NCBI GenBank assembly: GCA_013397115.1
Contig: VWZW01000480.1
Coordinates: forward strand, 105,532-169,531
DNA: 64,000 nt
Reading direction: 5' to 3'
DNA from: Edolisoma coerulescens
Lineage: Eukaryota; Chordata; Aves; Passeriformes; Campephagidae
This document shows positions 21,433 to 34,500 of the stretch, piece after piece (within the stretch, counting starts at the first letter, position 1; each line of letters starts with the position of its first letter). The notes beneath the pieces were generated by a model. That model was not told where the DNA came from and did no database searches. It was given only the letters and a program-made list of their open reading frames with translations. The position numbers and the translations under genes were made by a program.

Positions 21433-22431
21433 TTTATTTTTTTGCCAAAGAGCTGGAAACCACAGAGGTCCAAATGAGCACTGTGGATATCCACAGCAGT
21501 TCTCTACCACGGTGAGAATCTCTCTGACAGGCTGAATAAAGCCCTATTTGCACGATGAGTTGGGCAGCAAATGCTGGTAGTGGAACCCCCTGAAACCAAA
21601 AGGTGTTTCCTATAAATGTCTGTGTTGACATGGCCTTGTACAGGGGGATAATTTTAATCAAGCTGGGTCTGGGAAGCCAGGATGTTTTTGACTTAAACTG
21701 AAATGTGTTTTGTCTTCCTTTTGACCAGAGGACAGGAAAAGACTTTGTAGTAAAAAATGCTGGCAACTGAGGCACCTCTTCTTCTGGCTTTATGGTCACT
21801 GTGCAACCAGGCTTAAATGTTCTGGGAGCAAGTTCCACCAGCTTGTTTCCACCTATGGTAGGTCCTGAAATAGCAGACATCAGACCTATGACTAGTTCTT
21901 CGACCTAGCAGTGCTATTTTGGCAGCAGGCCCAGGGTTAAACATAACAAGAGTCATTTTCAGTCCTTGCTCTCTTGAAGGTCAGTGGCCCAAATGGTTGG
22001 ATGTTTGTCTTTAGCTGTTTCCGGACAAGGTCTGCATTTTGTAATGATAAGGCAAAATTCAGAGATCCCCGTGTTGGCAATCTCCTGCTGACTCTAATTG
22101 GAAAGCATGTTTTTCCTGAGTGAGGATGTCAGGCTTTGGTCATTGGCAGTTTTTAATTGTTTTGACTCTTTTGAGCGGGGTGATTTCTTGTGGTTGCTAT
22201 AAAGGCTCACTGCTCCCTTTTACCTCCAGTCCATGACTTTTCACAGGATAGTGCAGCTCATTCTTAGCTTTAAGCCCATTAAGCCTGGCTTACCAGAGTC
22301 ACCCACTGCCAGGTGAGGCTTTGACATCCATTCATCTGCTCGGGTCACATGGAAGGAGCAGTCTCCCTCTCAGCAATCAGTCTGGCTCACTCCAACTTGC
22401 CAAATGCCTTCTGAGATGAGCCTTGTCCTCT
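21433..22431 (-). other. ADA2: probable ADA2 3' UTR
   Basis: Sequence after the ADA2 stop codon on the minus strand. The first AATAAA noticed downstream is TTTATT on the plus strand at 21,433-21,438, giving a plausible 1-kb 3' UTR. A second candidate lies near 21,333. A 148-codon minus-strand frame at 21,434-21,880 inside it shows no domain and is taken as chance. The end is inferred, with no transcript evidence. Confidence 0.4.
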
Positions 22432-22540
22432 CTACAGCTCCCTTAGAAAGCTATCAGAGAGGTCAGCCACAAATTGGTCCCATTTTTTCTGCCAGACCTC
22501 TTTGGCCTTGGCTTTCTCATCCGGCAGCATGGCACTGTAT
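22432..22540 (-). CDS. ADA2: ADA2 coding exon 9: C-terminus and stop
   Basis: Completes the Lys codon and encodes YSAMLPDEKAKAKEVWQKKW followed by DQFVADLSDSFLREL, stopping at TAG 22,432-22,434. The acceptor is TCGCAG at 22,541-22,542. The Trp-Lys-Lys-Trp helix is the expected last helix of the family. Confidence 0.94.
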
Positions 22541-25500
22541 CTGCGAGGAGGAGAAAAGTCAGCATCAGGCAGGAGACAAGGGGGCAGCTATTTCAGGAGC
22601 AGCACTGAAATGAAAAGGCAGGAGGCAGCAGGAGATTAACCCTTGCAGGACAAGTCTGCACCACAGAGAGTAACACGGTGTGAAGAGCCTGGAGCCCGCT
22701 TGGGCTCGTGCTGGGATGAGAAATATCACGGCCACATCAGCAGCCCCTGAGTCCTGCAGCATGGGGACAAACAGCTCAGTCTGCATAAGCTGGGCAGCAC
22801 CCAGTGACTCGTACAGAACAGACAGCACTGCTGCTGCTTTCAGACATGCCCTGAGCTTGTCCAGACTGCTGGGAAATCAGAGTATTTGCTGCCTCCCTGG
22901 CCATGCGGGGACTCGGGATAGCCTTGAGGATTGGAACAGGATTTGGCAAAGAGGCAGGAGCCGAGGTATGTGCAGGAAGACCCTGGGTATCATATCCAAA
23001 GTATTTCTGGACATTCAGAGCTGTCCAGTTAATAGAAAAAGTGGTTAAACTCACCCAAACTAAATGCTAATTGTTTTGCTGTGTTTCCCAGATGAGTCAT
23101 GGCAAACACTGCAGCAAGTCAAATTTGGGCAGAAATAGACAAGTGATACAAAGACATACAATTGATTTCTCCCAAACCCAGAACCAGGTGGTGGAGGCAA
23201 GTTCACAAGGGATGGAAAAGGAGGAATACACTGAGGCATGGAGTAAGAGAAAGGCACTGGAGAGCACAGGCAGAGGAGCCTCTGGGGTCCCTGTGTCCTG
23301 CCTTTGGAGGAGACACACAGAGGAGATTTTGGATTAACAGAAGCCCAGCTCATGTGGCAGAAGAGACTCTGAGGCCAAAACCCAAATGCAAGCAAGGGGA
23401 GCAAGCTGATGGTCTCCTTATGATTATTAGGTGAGAGAGGTGATGAACTTACTTTATGGAGTTGAGCGCAAGTTGTTTCAGGGTCCTCAGGTCAGCATTC
23501 ATCCCTCCAATGGCCATGAACACCTCGTAGAAGTCATAGGAGACCCCCTTTGCCCCAAAGATAGGGGGATCATCGGGGCTGATCACAATGGGGTGCCCCT
23601 CAGCCATGAGGTCAGCTGCGGGGTGACTCCTCAAGTCAGCTACCAGCAGCAGGACCTGGGTGGGGAAGAGTGGGAGACAACCCCAGGCCAGGTTATTGCT
23701 GCAGCTGTGTCACACTGCACACCTGCCAGGGCTGCTGTGTCAGCGTGCTCAGGGAGGGACAGCCTCCAGAGGGATGTTCAGAGTGTCCTCTGCTCTGAAC
23801 TGCTGCAGGAGGAACCAGCTTGTCTCCACTGACTATACAGAGAAATTAATTTCTTAAATAAATCACCTTAATCAAGGCCAGTGGGGTGAATAACTTGTGC
23901 TTATTTAGAACAATTTGACTGTGAGCAATTCAGGAACAGTCTTTTGGTTACACATGTGCTGTGGTGCTTAGCTCGAGGCGTGTGGAGCTGGAATCAGGGT
24001 TCTCTCCCTTGAGGCTCACAGCAGTAAATCTCCACCCCAAAGCATCCTTTCTGCTTCCCCCAGGGGACAATGGCACCATGCTAATGTGCTGCAAAAGAGT
24101 TCCCACTGGTTATGAATTCTGCAAAACCAAGGACTTCCAGTTACCATCCCAGCTTCTCAGCCTCTGGCCCTCCTGGCTTTGAAGTATTTTCAATTATGTC
24201 TCTTAAGACACCTCTGTGGCTCTGGGCCTCATCTCCACTAGGGAGGACTGCCTTCCCAAGTTCCTCTGGATAGGAATTTAATTTTTTTTTTTTGCTGACT
24301 GGCATTACAAGCCTTATATATATTCACAGTGTGTGTCTACGTAGCAAACTGCAGTATAAGGTGGTGCAAACGAAACTAAGCCAGCCTGTGTGCATCAAAA
24401 CTTGTAGGTGCCCCCCAGCTGACCCTCACAGCTATGGGAAACCCCTTTCCAGTGACCCAGCCACAAGACCTAAGCTTTTAACAACGTACCTGGTTGGAGA
24501 TGGGACAGACTTCTACAGGAATATCCCTCTTCAGAGACAAACTTTTGGCTACTGGGTGTTTAATGAGAGCAAGTCCATGGCCAATCCTGCTGGTATTCAG
24601 TAGCAATGCATCCAGCACGTTATTGTCTACAGAGGTGCCCTGCCAGTCTGAGCAGAGTAAGAGTCACTGCAGTGCTCTGAGGAAATAAAACTTCTCAAAC
24701 TGCTAGATGATTTTGTTAATAGATGTCCCACTTGTGAGGTGAGAGCGTTGCTCATACTCAGTTTCCACTTGCATCTTCAGTGAAACAGGGATCTAAATCT
24801 GCCCAGGACATTGCCCACCATAGAGATACCCACTCATCTCACCTGGCTTTAGATGTTTACAGTATTACAATTATGCTGGACTCCATTAATTGTCAATGGA
24901 GAGAAGTGACAATTACTGGGGAGCAGCCTGTGATGAGATGTATTGTGCCTTAGAAGTGCTTGCTCCTGCCCGTGGCTATAAAGGGAGCCCAGGGTAACCA
25001 ACCACACTTTCTCTGTAGATGTCAACATGCAACACACAAGGCACAAGTTAGACATGGCTCTCACGCATGGTTAGGGCAAATCCCATCCACACAGACTGAA
25101 TAATATATTGCCAACAATAATGCACTGCCCCAGGAATGAAGGGTACATCAGCTACTTGGGTGAGCCTGTTCAGTTAAGCCTCGAGTCTGGCTCAAACATT
25201 ATTTCACCTTAAAATGTAAAATAAAGGCTGGGGGACTCTGCTGCTGTTGTGGGTGGGAAGTGAGAGCTGTTCCAAGGAGGAAGTGGCTACCAGCAATAAC
25301 TCTTACACACAACTCCTTGTCACACCAGGTCACAGACGCTGAGCAACGTGACACCGACAGTGAGAACCAGGGAGTGGGCAAGGGAGGGGTCGTGTGGGAA
25401 TGCCACAGCTCCAAACTGATATGGGGAGAGGCACAGGGGAAACTGGTTATGCACACATGGATACACACACATCCTCCTGATGCAGCCAGCAAGCAAGCCA

Positions 25501-28500
25501 GGCTTGCTTCTTCTGCTCTTTGCAAGACTTCAGTCTTGCCTCTGCAAGCAGTAACAAGCCTTGAGTCCTCGTGCTTACCAGTCTCCCCAGCATGGAAGAA
25601 GTAGGGCAAGTTGACCCCCATGGAATATGGGACGGTCAGGGCATCCTTCAGGTCCCATAAAGAATGACCTTCATCCTCATTGCCAACCTGGGGGAAAAGC
25701 AGAAAGGTATTTTTGAGCACGCTTGGGAAGATGGAGGGACTTACAGCTCTATATAAATGAGGTGCCAGCTGTGCTGAAATCACAATGCTGTGGGGTAGGG
25801 AGCTGATTCTTTCAGGGGATTTTGTCAATTACCCTGAACAAAATCCTGAGCTGGAGGATTTGCAATTCATTAACACTGATTTCAGTACGGCAGCGCAGGT
25901 TCTGGCTCTGGCATACAACATATGCCACGGTATGTATGTGGCTGCATCACCAGGGGTTAATGTGAAGCCCCAGAAGAAATAGAGTTACCAGGTCGAAGCC
26001 TGCCAGGGTGTCTGGGAAGCGGGCTCTGAGTGCCATGGCAGTGACGATGGCTTCTTTAATCTGGGAAACATTCAGCATCCTAGAGAGCAAGAGAGAGAAA
26101 GCGCTGCAGAAGCTGCCTCCCCTGGGCCTGCCTTCCCGGGGTTTGAGTTGTGAAATGGGGCCCCCAGGGGCGTTTCCAAAATGCAAGTTGCTCCTGAATC
26201 TGACAACCAGCTTCAGGTCTCTAGAGGAACAGCAGCAGAAAATTGATGTTGTGAAAGGAAACCCATGAATGACCAGGAAATGCCTGGCTAGACCCTGCTG
26301 TCACTTGAGTTGAGGCGTGCTTGTCTAACTCACTGGCTTTCCCATTTACCAAGCAGGGAAGGGAACACAACAGTGTGGAGAGAAAATGTTTAATTGTTTT
26401 TCTTTCCTCCCAACTGTTTTGTTGGGAGGTGAGACAGCAACTGCATTTCAAGGGAGTTTTACATTTAAGTTTCTTCCAGCCCTATCAGACTTAAACTTCT
26501 CGGTGCATTTTGCAGACTGTGGCCATACCCAAGCTGGCCAGAGAGGCAAGCCAGCTCTGAACTGGAAAGGGCATTGTGCCAAACCTGAGGCCGCTGAGAG
26601 GTCTGCTCTCTTCGCTGAGGATCACCTCACATGACTTCATGGCAGCTGGCTGACTTGGAGAGCAGCCCTGTGCCCGCCTGCCCGGGCAGCAGCACGGACA
26701 TACCGTACACAGGCTGCCGCAGGGACCTCTGCCACACCGAGTGCCCATTCCCGGGCACTGCTGTCACTGCCTCAGCTTCTGCACGGAGGGGGAGCGCATC
26801 CAGCCTCAGGAGGAGAGCAGGCACGGCTTGGACACGCACACAGGCAGCCCTGCCCTGGCTCATTCCCGCTCCCAGGGCTCACCGACGCTCCTCTGGCGCT
26901 CACCCCGCTCACTTCGCACGTACGTGGACTTATATAGACGAGTTCTCACCCTCAGCCTTTTACACATGCCAGGGAATGCTTCAGGAGTCAACACCCTGAG
27001 TCTGATGAGGCACGTGGATGTTGCCAACCAACTGTGGCACTCCAGCCCAGCCCTCAGCATTGCTTCCCCCAGCCCGGTCCTCCCTCTGCCCGCCTCTGAC
27101 ACGGCACAGCCGCTCTGAGCCCTGCTCAGCCTCTACCTGTGCGCTGCAAATATAACCTTGGCTCCAACAAAGTCGGGGTGCTCCTTCACAAACTGCCTGG
27201 TCACTTCCCGGTAGGTTGCCACAGACCAGGATTTGTTGTGCCGGGTGCCGTCCAGTTCATACACCTGCAGCGTGGAAAGCACATGACAAGCAGTGGTTAG
27301 AAGAGGTGTTTTATTGGAAGGTGAGAGAAATGAGCTGACAAAAACCTTGGGAGAAGCAAGGTGCTATGGTCCCGAGAACAGGGCAGGAAAACAAAAGCAG
27401 TAAAATCTGTGCAGAACATCTTCTTCTTCAAGCCTTTAGCAGCTGGCAAGAACCAAGGAGTGGTTTTCCTCCCTCCCCTGTGACACAAGTTTCTCCGTGT
27501 TCAGACGTGGCAAGAAAGTGCCCTTGAGTACCCAGAGGAGACCGTGACCTCTTACTCCTGTCTGTATCAAATGCTGGAGTGTTTTGTCCAGCTGTCTGGC
27601 AGCTCACACACGCCCTGTGCCTTGCAGTGACAGTCTGTCAGCCGAGGCAGCCCCAGGCACGCGATGGCTGAGCTCCATAAGCTACCAGCTGAGCTGGGCT
27701 TCTGCTCCCCTCTGCCAGAGGTTTGCTTTGTGACCTTGAGTCAGTCATTCAGTCTTGCCGTGCTTTCCCAGGTCTCTGGCTGCAAATGGGAAAAAGGATC
27801 CTTTTGGCATGCTCTCTCTCATCAACTTGCTCTGGAGGTTCCTCACTACCAGGGCGGTTCTCAGGGCTTTTGCCCTGGTTTCAGCAAGGGTGGAGACCTG
27901 AATGCCCCCACTGATACTAACCCACAAGGGCCCTGTCTGGAGTCGCTCACAGACAGTGGCTGAAACCACTGTATTGCTTCTCCTCTCACCCTTCTCACCC
28001 TTCTTTTCTCTGTCCCCTTTCTCCTCCAGCCTTCAAGTGCTCCCCTTCAGCCCCTGACTTCCTCTCTGGGGCTGTCCCTTGCAAGGATGCCCCTCGCAAA
28101 GCCCTGCACCCCGTCACAGTGTGGCGTCCCCCTTGCAGGCACCAGCAGCCATGGGGGGGCTGCAGATGCTCGGAGGGAATTTTCCCCAGCTGCAGCCCAT
28201 GGGAATGTGAGACTTTACACAGCTGAATCTGCAAACACAGCTGGGCTTAGGGGGCTTTTCCACAATGTTTGCTGTTTCGCACTAAATCCCAGTTTTCATT
28301 TACTTTACCTCAGGGGCCGCTCCTGGCAGGCTTTGCTGCAAGGAGAGCTTTGGCAGTGTCAGCGCTGCTGTCCGAGCCTCGGGGAGGATCTCCAGCCACA
28401 CGAGCATCCTGCTACTCCCGTCACACCCTGCTCACCTTGACTTTCCCCACAAAGCATTTCCCTGCCCTCTCACCCCAGCTTCAGCCTGGCTGTCCCTTCG

Positions 28501-31500
28501 CTGCCCACGCTGCCCTCCATCCCAGCGTGGTGCAGCTCCTGGCGTTCCCTGCCGTGGTGCCCGGGCTGTGGGCAGCCTGCCTGGGGCTCACAGCTCGTGA
28601 GCTGCCGGCTGCGAGCGAGCCCCAGGGCTCTGCAGGCTCCCACGGCTGCCGCCAGCATCGGGAGCTGGATGGGAAGCAAATCTCCCCTGCCAAGCTTCTC
28701 TTCAAAAGGACTTACAGCCGTGTCTCAGGGCTGGTGGTAAAGGCAGGGTATTTTCCAGTCAGGCCCATGCACTTGTGTCATGGCAGATGCTCTTGGCCTG
28801 GAAATCTGTGTGGCCTGAGGGGATGCCAGCGCTCGTGCTGCCTCACAGCACAGGCATCTTGACACTGTGGACGCTGAAACCTGGGTTGCAGAGAGATTTT
28901 CCAGCTTTCTGCCTCTGTCTGTGAGAAAGTCTTTGCTTTCTCACAGACACTGGCTGAAAACATTTAGAAGTTTCTGTAAACAAATCCCTTTATCTTGCAG
29001 GTTGTTTTACAGTATTGTTATGGTTCTAACTAGAAAATATTTAGAAATGGTTGTCTTAGAATTTGGCCAATCCCTTCAAGGAGTGGATGACCAAAAAACC
29101 AATTACCTTATGCCATTTAACACACTTTTGTGACCTAACATATGAAAGCCTTTAGAAAATTATTAAATTATTAAAATTAAAAGTAAATTATTAAAATCAA
29201 AAAATTTTTAAAATGCTTCCTTTTATCCCTGAGCCTTTGTCGTTTTCTCTACCCATTTCTCGGTGCGACAGCAACATTGACACTGCTTGTTATTTTCTCT
29301 CTCCAGGTACCCCAAAGACAGGTGGTGGCTGAGTTCAGAGCAACTGGCTCACAGCAACCCCCAGCAAAGTAAGATACATGTAAACTTTGTGGCCTTCTCC
29401 ACATCCCTTTCTTTTTTTTTCTCCCCTTTGCAATACATCCTTCTCCTCTCAGGCACGACAGAGTGTGGCCTGCAGCCCTGACACTGAGCCCTGTCTTGCT
29501 ATGGGGCCAGCCCAAGCTGCAGCAGGACGGGGTCAGCAGCCCCCCTCCCCAGCTGTGGGACAAAGCCAGATCAGCCTCCAAATCTGTGAGAGCACCTGCC
29601 TGTCTGCTGGCAGGGTGGCTGTGGAGGGCTGTCCAGCAGCAGCAGTGATTTCTGGGGCACAGACATTCCTCTGCAGCTGTCTGGAGCCCACCAGCCATTG
29701 CATGCAAGGGTGGGGAGCTAAGGAAGCTGCTGGCAGGCACGCTCAGGAGCTGGGACACCAGCAGGACATCGGCAGAGCTGCTGCATCTCCTGGATGCCGT
29801 GGTGCCAGCAGCAAGCTGCCACCTGCATTCCCAGGTACGAACCACCACCGCCTGGTCCTTCAGGTGCTGCCAGAGGGAGCTGGCACAGCAGCTCCAGTCC
29901 CGTTGTGATGGAATGCTGAGAACACGGAGGTAGGTGGGGTGGTGAGGACCAGCAGACCCAGTGTGTTTGTTTTGGTAAGGCATCTGCCCCTCTGACAGAA
30001 CTCCCACCCCCATGGAGTCCTGCGTGGAGCCGGGCTGGAGAATTGTATGGGAAAGGTGTGTCTGCAGGGACAAAACTGTCACTGGGAAAGTGGGAACGCT
30101 TACGGTGGCGTGGTCTGCTGGTGCTTGGGGAGGCGTTAGGGCAGAGTGGGTTTGTAGGACAATCTGACCAGCCCTGGGTGACACGCAGGGAGAAAGGCCT
30201 GAACCATGACCAGATTTTGGCGTTAATGGCAATGAAAGGAGCAGTTCACACTTCATACGCACAGCCCAAATTTTAGGTTGTCTGGAAATTGTGGAAGGTT
30301 GTGTTTTGCCAATTGATTGACTCGCCTGTTCAGAGTAATCATTCTGAAATAAGCTGAAGGTTTAAAATAACATAGCTATTCCAGAATAAGTCTCTATTCA
30401 AGACAGGAAATTTGTTCAGAATAGCTGCCACAGAGCAGGTGATCCTGGTGCAGACAAAACTGAGCTACATCTTCCCAATGAGCAAGATTTTGACACAGCT
30501 CCCAGTCTGACTGTACCATGTAGTTTTGTGCTGATGTCACAGCAGGTATCTCCCTTAGCCATTAAGAACAAAGAATCTCTCACTTCCAAGCCCTTGCCTA
30601 TGCAAATCCCCACGAAAGACATTTGAATATGATCAAGGTTTTCCAGCATCCTTAGAAGGGCAGGTATGCAAACATCCAAAAACTAAATTCAAGATAGGGC
30701 TTGAGAAAAGCTGTGGAGAAATAGGGATTTAAAAGACTGCTAGAGAAGCCAAACCCCACGTACCGCAGGCAGGATAGCTCTTATCTCGACATACTGTATG
30801 TTATCTTCATAGAGCTCCAGCAGCCCCTGGTAGAAATAGGCCTTGAACACAGGTGCATAGCAGATAAGTCCAGAGGCAATGAGAAAGATTTCTTCAAATC
30901 TTTTCCAAATGAAACTCTGAGAGGGGTAGGCCAGCTCAGGGGCATCTGTCACCAGGGTCAGGTTTCTCAGCAAGCTATAGAAAAGGGAGAAGAGAAGGAA
31001 TGAGGAGAACAAACAGAGCCTGCTGGCACTGCAGTACAACAGGCATTACAGCGACTGGTGCAACCAGGAAGAATTCGGGTCATTCTTCTGCCACCTGTAT
31101 TCACTCCTCTAAGGGCTGGCACAGAATTCATAGGATACACTTTGAGCTGCAAGCAGGGTGGGAGTAGGTGTTTAAAACCTGACCCTCCCTTTTTCAAGGG
31201 CAAAATCTTAAGGAGGAACATAGTTACAAAAGCAAGTGCGGTGCTTTTGTATCCATTACGCTCTGCTGCCCAGGCTACCCCTAATCTGAAAGCAGGCACA
31301 CACATTACTGCTGCAGACAATATATTTTCCCACGAATCTTCAATGCACATAAAATGTTGCAACATCTGACCCTCTGCTCAGCACCTAAGAGGCAGACTGA
31401 GTTTACAGGAGATGCCATGTACTGGGCCACCACCAACCTGCTTCCTGAGCCCCTAAGTTGTCCTGGTCCCTTTGTATTGTCAAAACATGCCATCTAAAAA

Positions 31501-34500
31501 ATGCAAGGGGAAAACAATTTCTGATTCAACAGAATCAGAAATCATTTTTCCCTACCAGTGAGAACAAACCTGATGCCTTGCCTGCCTTGCTGATAGCTAC
31601 TTCAGGGAAACAGCTGATAAGAATCTCAATCCTGGCTTTTCCTTAGTGCAATGGAAATGTATTTATTTCCTCCATACACTCAGCTGGCATATAAGCCTCT
31701 TTCAGAAATGCAGAGAGACAGTGGGTAGTTTTATCAAGCAAAGTTTAAGGGAGCCAGTAAATTGCAAGATTATCTAATTGTGGGTGACAGCTTTAGGACA
31801 GGATGAGCGTCTGTGCCACACCACCACCCTCTGGCAAGCTGATAGCCTTCATCCCACCTGAAGCCTTGCCTCTGGCAACAGCCCCCCTTCTCCCACCTGA
31901 AGAGTAGTTCATAATAACTTTCTCCTGCCAGTGGGCAAAGTCTAAATGGCAATGCAGGGGTGATTAACTTCATTCCTGGGTGGACAAATGGAAGCCATCA
32001 CAGCGACCTACAGATCTGTTTTCTTGCTGGCCCAGTGCTGATCTCGTGTCAGGGGCTAAGCTGGTTCAGATAGAAATACCTTCAGCCATGCTTCAGCCTT
32101 CATCTGAGTATATAGTTTCCCCTCAATAGCAGCTACTGATCTTTAATAGTGTTTCCTGTTTGATGTCCTGGCCCCCGTCCTGGTGCAGTGCTCTGCTCTA
32201 TTATATGGGAGGTGTGGCTTTGATTTGTGATCTTATCATCTTCATCCAGGACACTTCTGTGGATGGAATTAAACCCCCACACCCCCCTACAGATGTAAAA
32301 TGTGATCTGGTCCAAAATCATAAACTAAGACATCCTGGGCAGATATACCTTTTGAATCCCTCCATCCTGCCCATAAAACAGAGCCCATTCCCCCAGGACT
32401 TGTGTGCTGTTTCACTCTCTTAAGGATTCTCTTCCAGGGGCTGCAGTTTCATTTCTTCCTCACTCTGTTAATTTCTTTGCCAGGAACAAACCTGCACGTA
32501 AAGAGATGCTACTTCTGTTAAGGATGAGATTTTAAATGCTCAACAGTCATGAAAATTCAGAGTTAAGGTTTCCACAGCAACTTGGACTCTGCCTTGCCAT
32601 GCATTACAATAGGGGCTTTGGTGCCATTATCACAGGACTCTGGGCAACCCCAACCACTGTTCAGTAATCCATGCAAGCAGAGAAGACCGAGCTGGACCAT
32701 GGAAGGGGCGGGCAGCGAGGAGCACGCAGCAGTGGGAGGCACCGCGGCATCACCCCAGAAACCAGGAATGCAGGAGCCAGGAGCATCCCGAAGGCGCTGA
32801 TCCAGCTGCCCGAGCTGCGGAGGAGGGGGGCAGCCGCCGGCAGAAAGGGTGTGCTGCTGCTCGCCAGGGAGGTTTCGTGTGGGAAGAGCTGGGGAAAAGA
32901 GATTTTTCCCCTTGCCTCCTGGCCGAAGGGCAGCTCCCCTCCAGCTCCGCACGCCGGCGGAGAGCACCTGCCCGAAGCCGGGAGCCGAGCGCGGCTGTTC
33001 CCGGCGGCGCTGCGAGCACCGAGGGAAAAACCTCCCCGTGGATCAAAAGGCCGTGCAAGCCCGTTCTCGCCACTCCAGCAGCTCCGTTCCAGATAAGGAT
33101 GGGTGGTTAGTCGGGCTCCCACCACCTTCTCCCCTCGTCCTGTGAGAACTCGGCTCCCCCAGCGACGAGCGCACGCAGGGCTCCGCTCCCTGCCTTTAAA
33201 TCTGGCTGTACAAACTCGTGGCTGTTTACTTAGCCTGTGCTCTTGGGCTAGAAACAGCAATAAATCCCCACACCACCCTGCTCCTAAAAGCACATAAATC
33301 AAATTGTACTTCTCTTTATAATCCCCTTCCCTTTGAGACTGATTATTGATCCTTACAACTGTTGAAGATTTATTGCATAATAGTGATCCATCCTTGATAA
33401 CCAGATAATCTCCTAAGGGTTTGGGGGCTTTTGCCATCAGTAGCTCATGCAGATGAAGCAAAAGCTTCATAAACACTTTTTTTTTTTTTTGCTTCTTTTC
33501 TGGAATGGGCCTTCACCAGTGATCAGGTGCAGACTACAAATAGCCTTCCATGTCATGTCATATATGCACTGAACAATGCTATTGCAATGCATATGCCCAA
33601 AGGGGCACAGCTAAAATGACCAGCCAAGGATTATTTATTTTCAACTGTGGGTTTGCTTTCTCTTTTCCTGGTTTTTTTCCCTGTTTTCCTTTCCTGTGCT
33701 AGATAATACAGAAGCGAAAGGTTTTGCTGCCTTGTTTTTAAAGGGATTCTTTTTCCTGCTTCTTTTTCTGTTCTCGATGGGTAATTATGCCCCTCTCCTC
33801 ACCGTAGTATCTAAATGTCTTCCAGTGGTGCATTAAATAGTGTGACTAACATCTGTCACATGTGGTTCATTCGCTTTCTCTCGCTCTCTCTCATCCCCTC
33901 TTCTTCTCCCCAAGGGGGGACTTGTAGAGGGAGTGAAGTGCTTTGTTTCTGTAGTGGATTTTTATTCCTCTTTTTCCCCTCGTAATGCACACACTGCCCT
34001 ATTTTTCTGTGAGATAAGGCAGGCAGAGGACACGGAGGGGAAGGTGATGGCAGCCCGGGCAGCCGCCAGCGCCCAGGGGAGTTGTCCCTGCAGCCTCGGC
34101 CGTGGTGTCAGCTCCCTCACAGATGACTTCATCCTGGTGATAGAGAGCTCTGCTGGGCACGGCCTCGATCCTTGGGCTGCTGGCGGGGGGTGTGCGGTGG
34201 TATTTTACAAATATCTGGAATGTCAATGCTGCTTCCCTAAATATCTGGGGGCATGCTCTTGCTTTGGAGATGGCAGCCATTATGTTGCCTCTTGAGGGAA
34301 AGAATGACATTCTCCTGTATCGTAATTGATTGTGAAGAAAATGAGTGAGGATTGTTTTTCCTTTTAAGTAGGAAAGCAAAATTCCCTCCCTTTCGCTGTC
34401 CCTTGGCCCATGGTCTCCTGGCTCTCCTAACAGCATCCTTTTGGAAGCTTACCAGTAACACAATACTCCGGGGTCTTGGCCCATGAGATGTTGTGTTTCA

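Larger units (their letters stand above)
22541..25988 (-). other. ADA2: ADA2 introns between coding exons 5 and 9
   Basis: Four introns: 22,541-23,452; 23,656-24,489; 24,648-25,578; and 25,688-25,988. I recognised no repeat family or RNA gene in them. A 209-codon minus-strand frame at 25,199-25,828 simply contains exon 6 and its flanks. Confidence 0.7.

Noticed and set aside
32661..33476. 271-codon minus-strand open frame in an ADA2 intron
   Set aside because: It spans a CpG island where stop codons are rare, shows no domain and has no splice support; kept only as context for the island.
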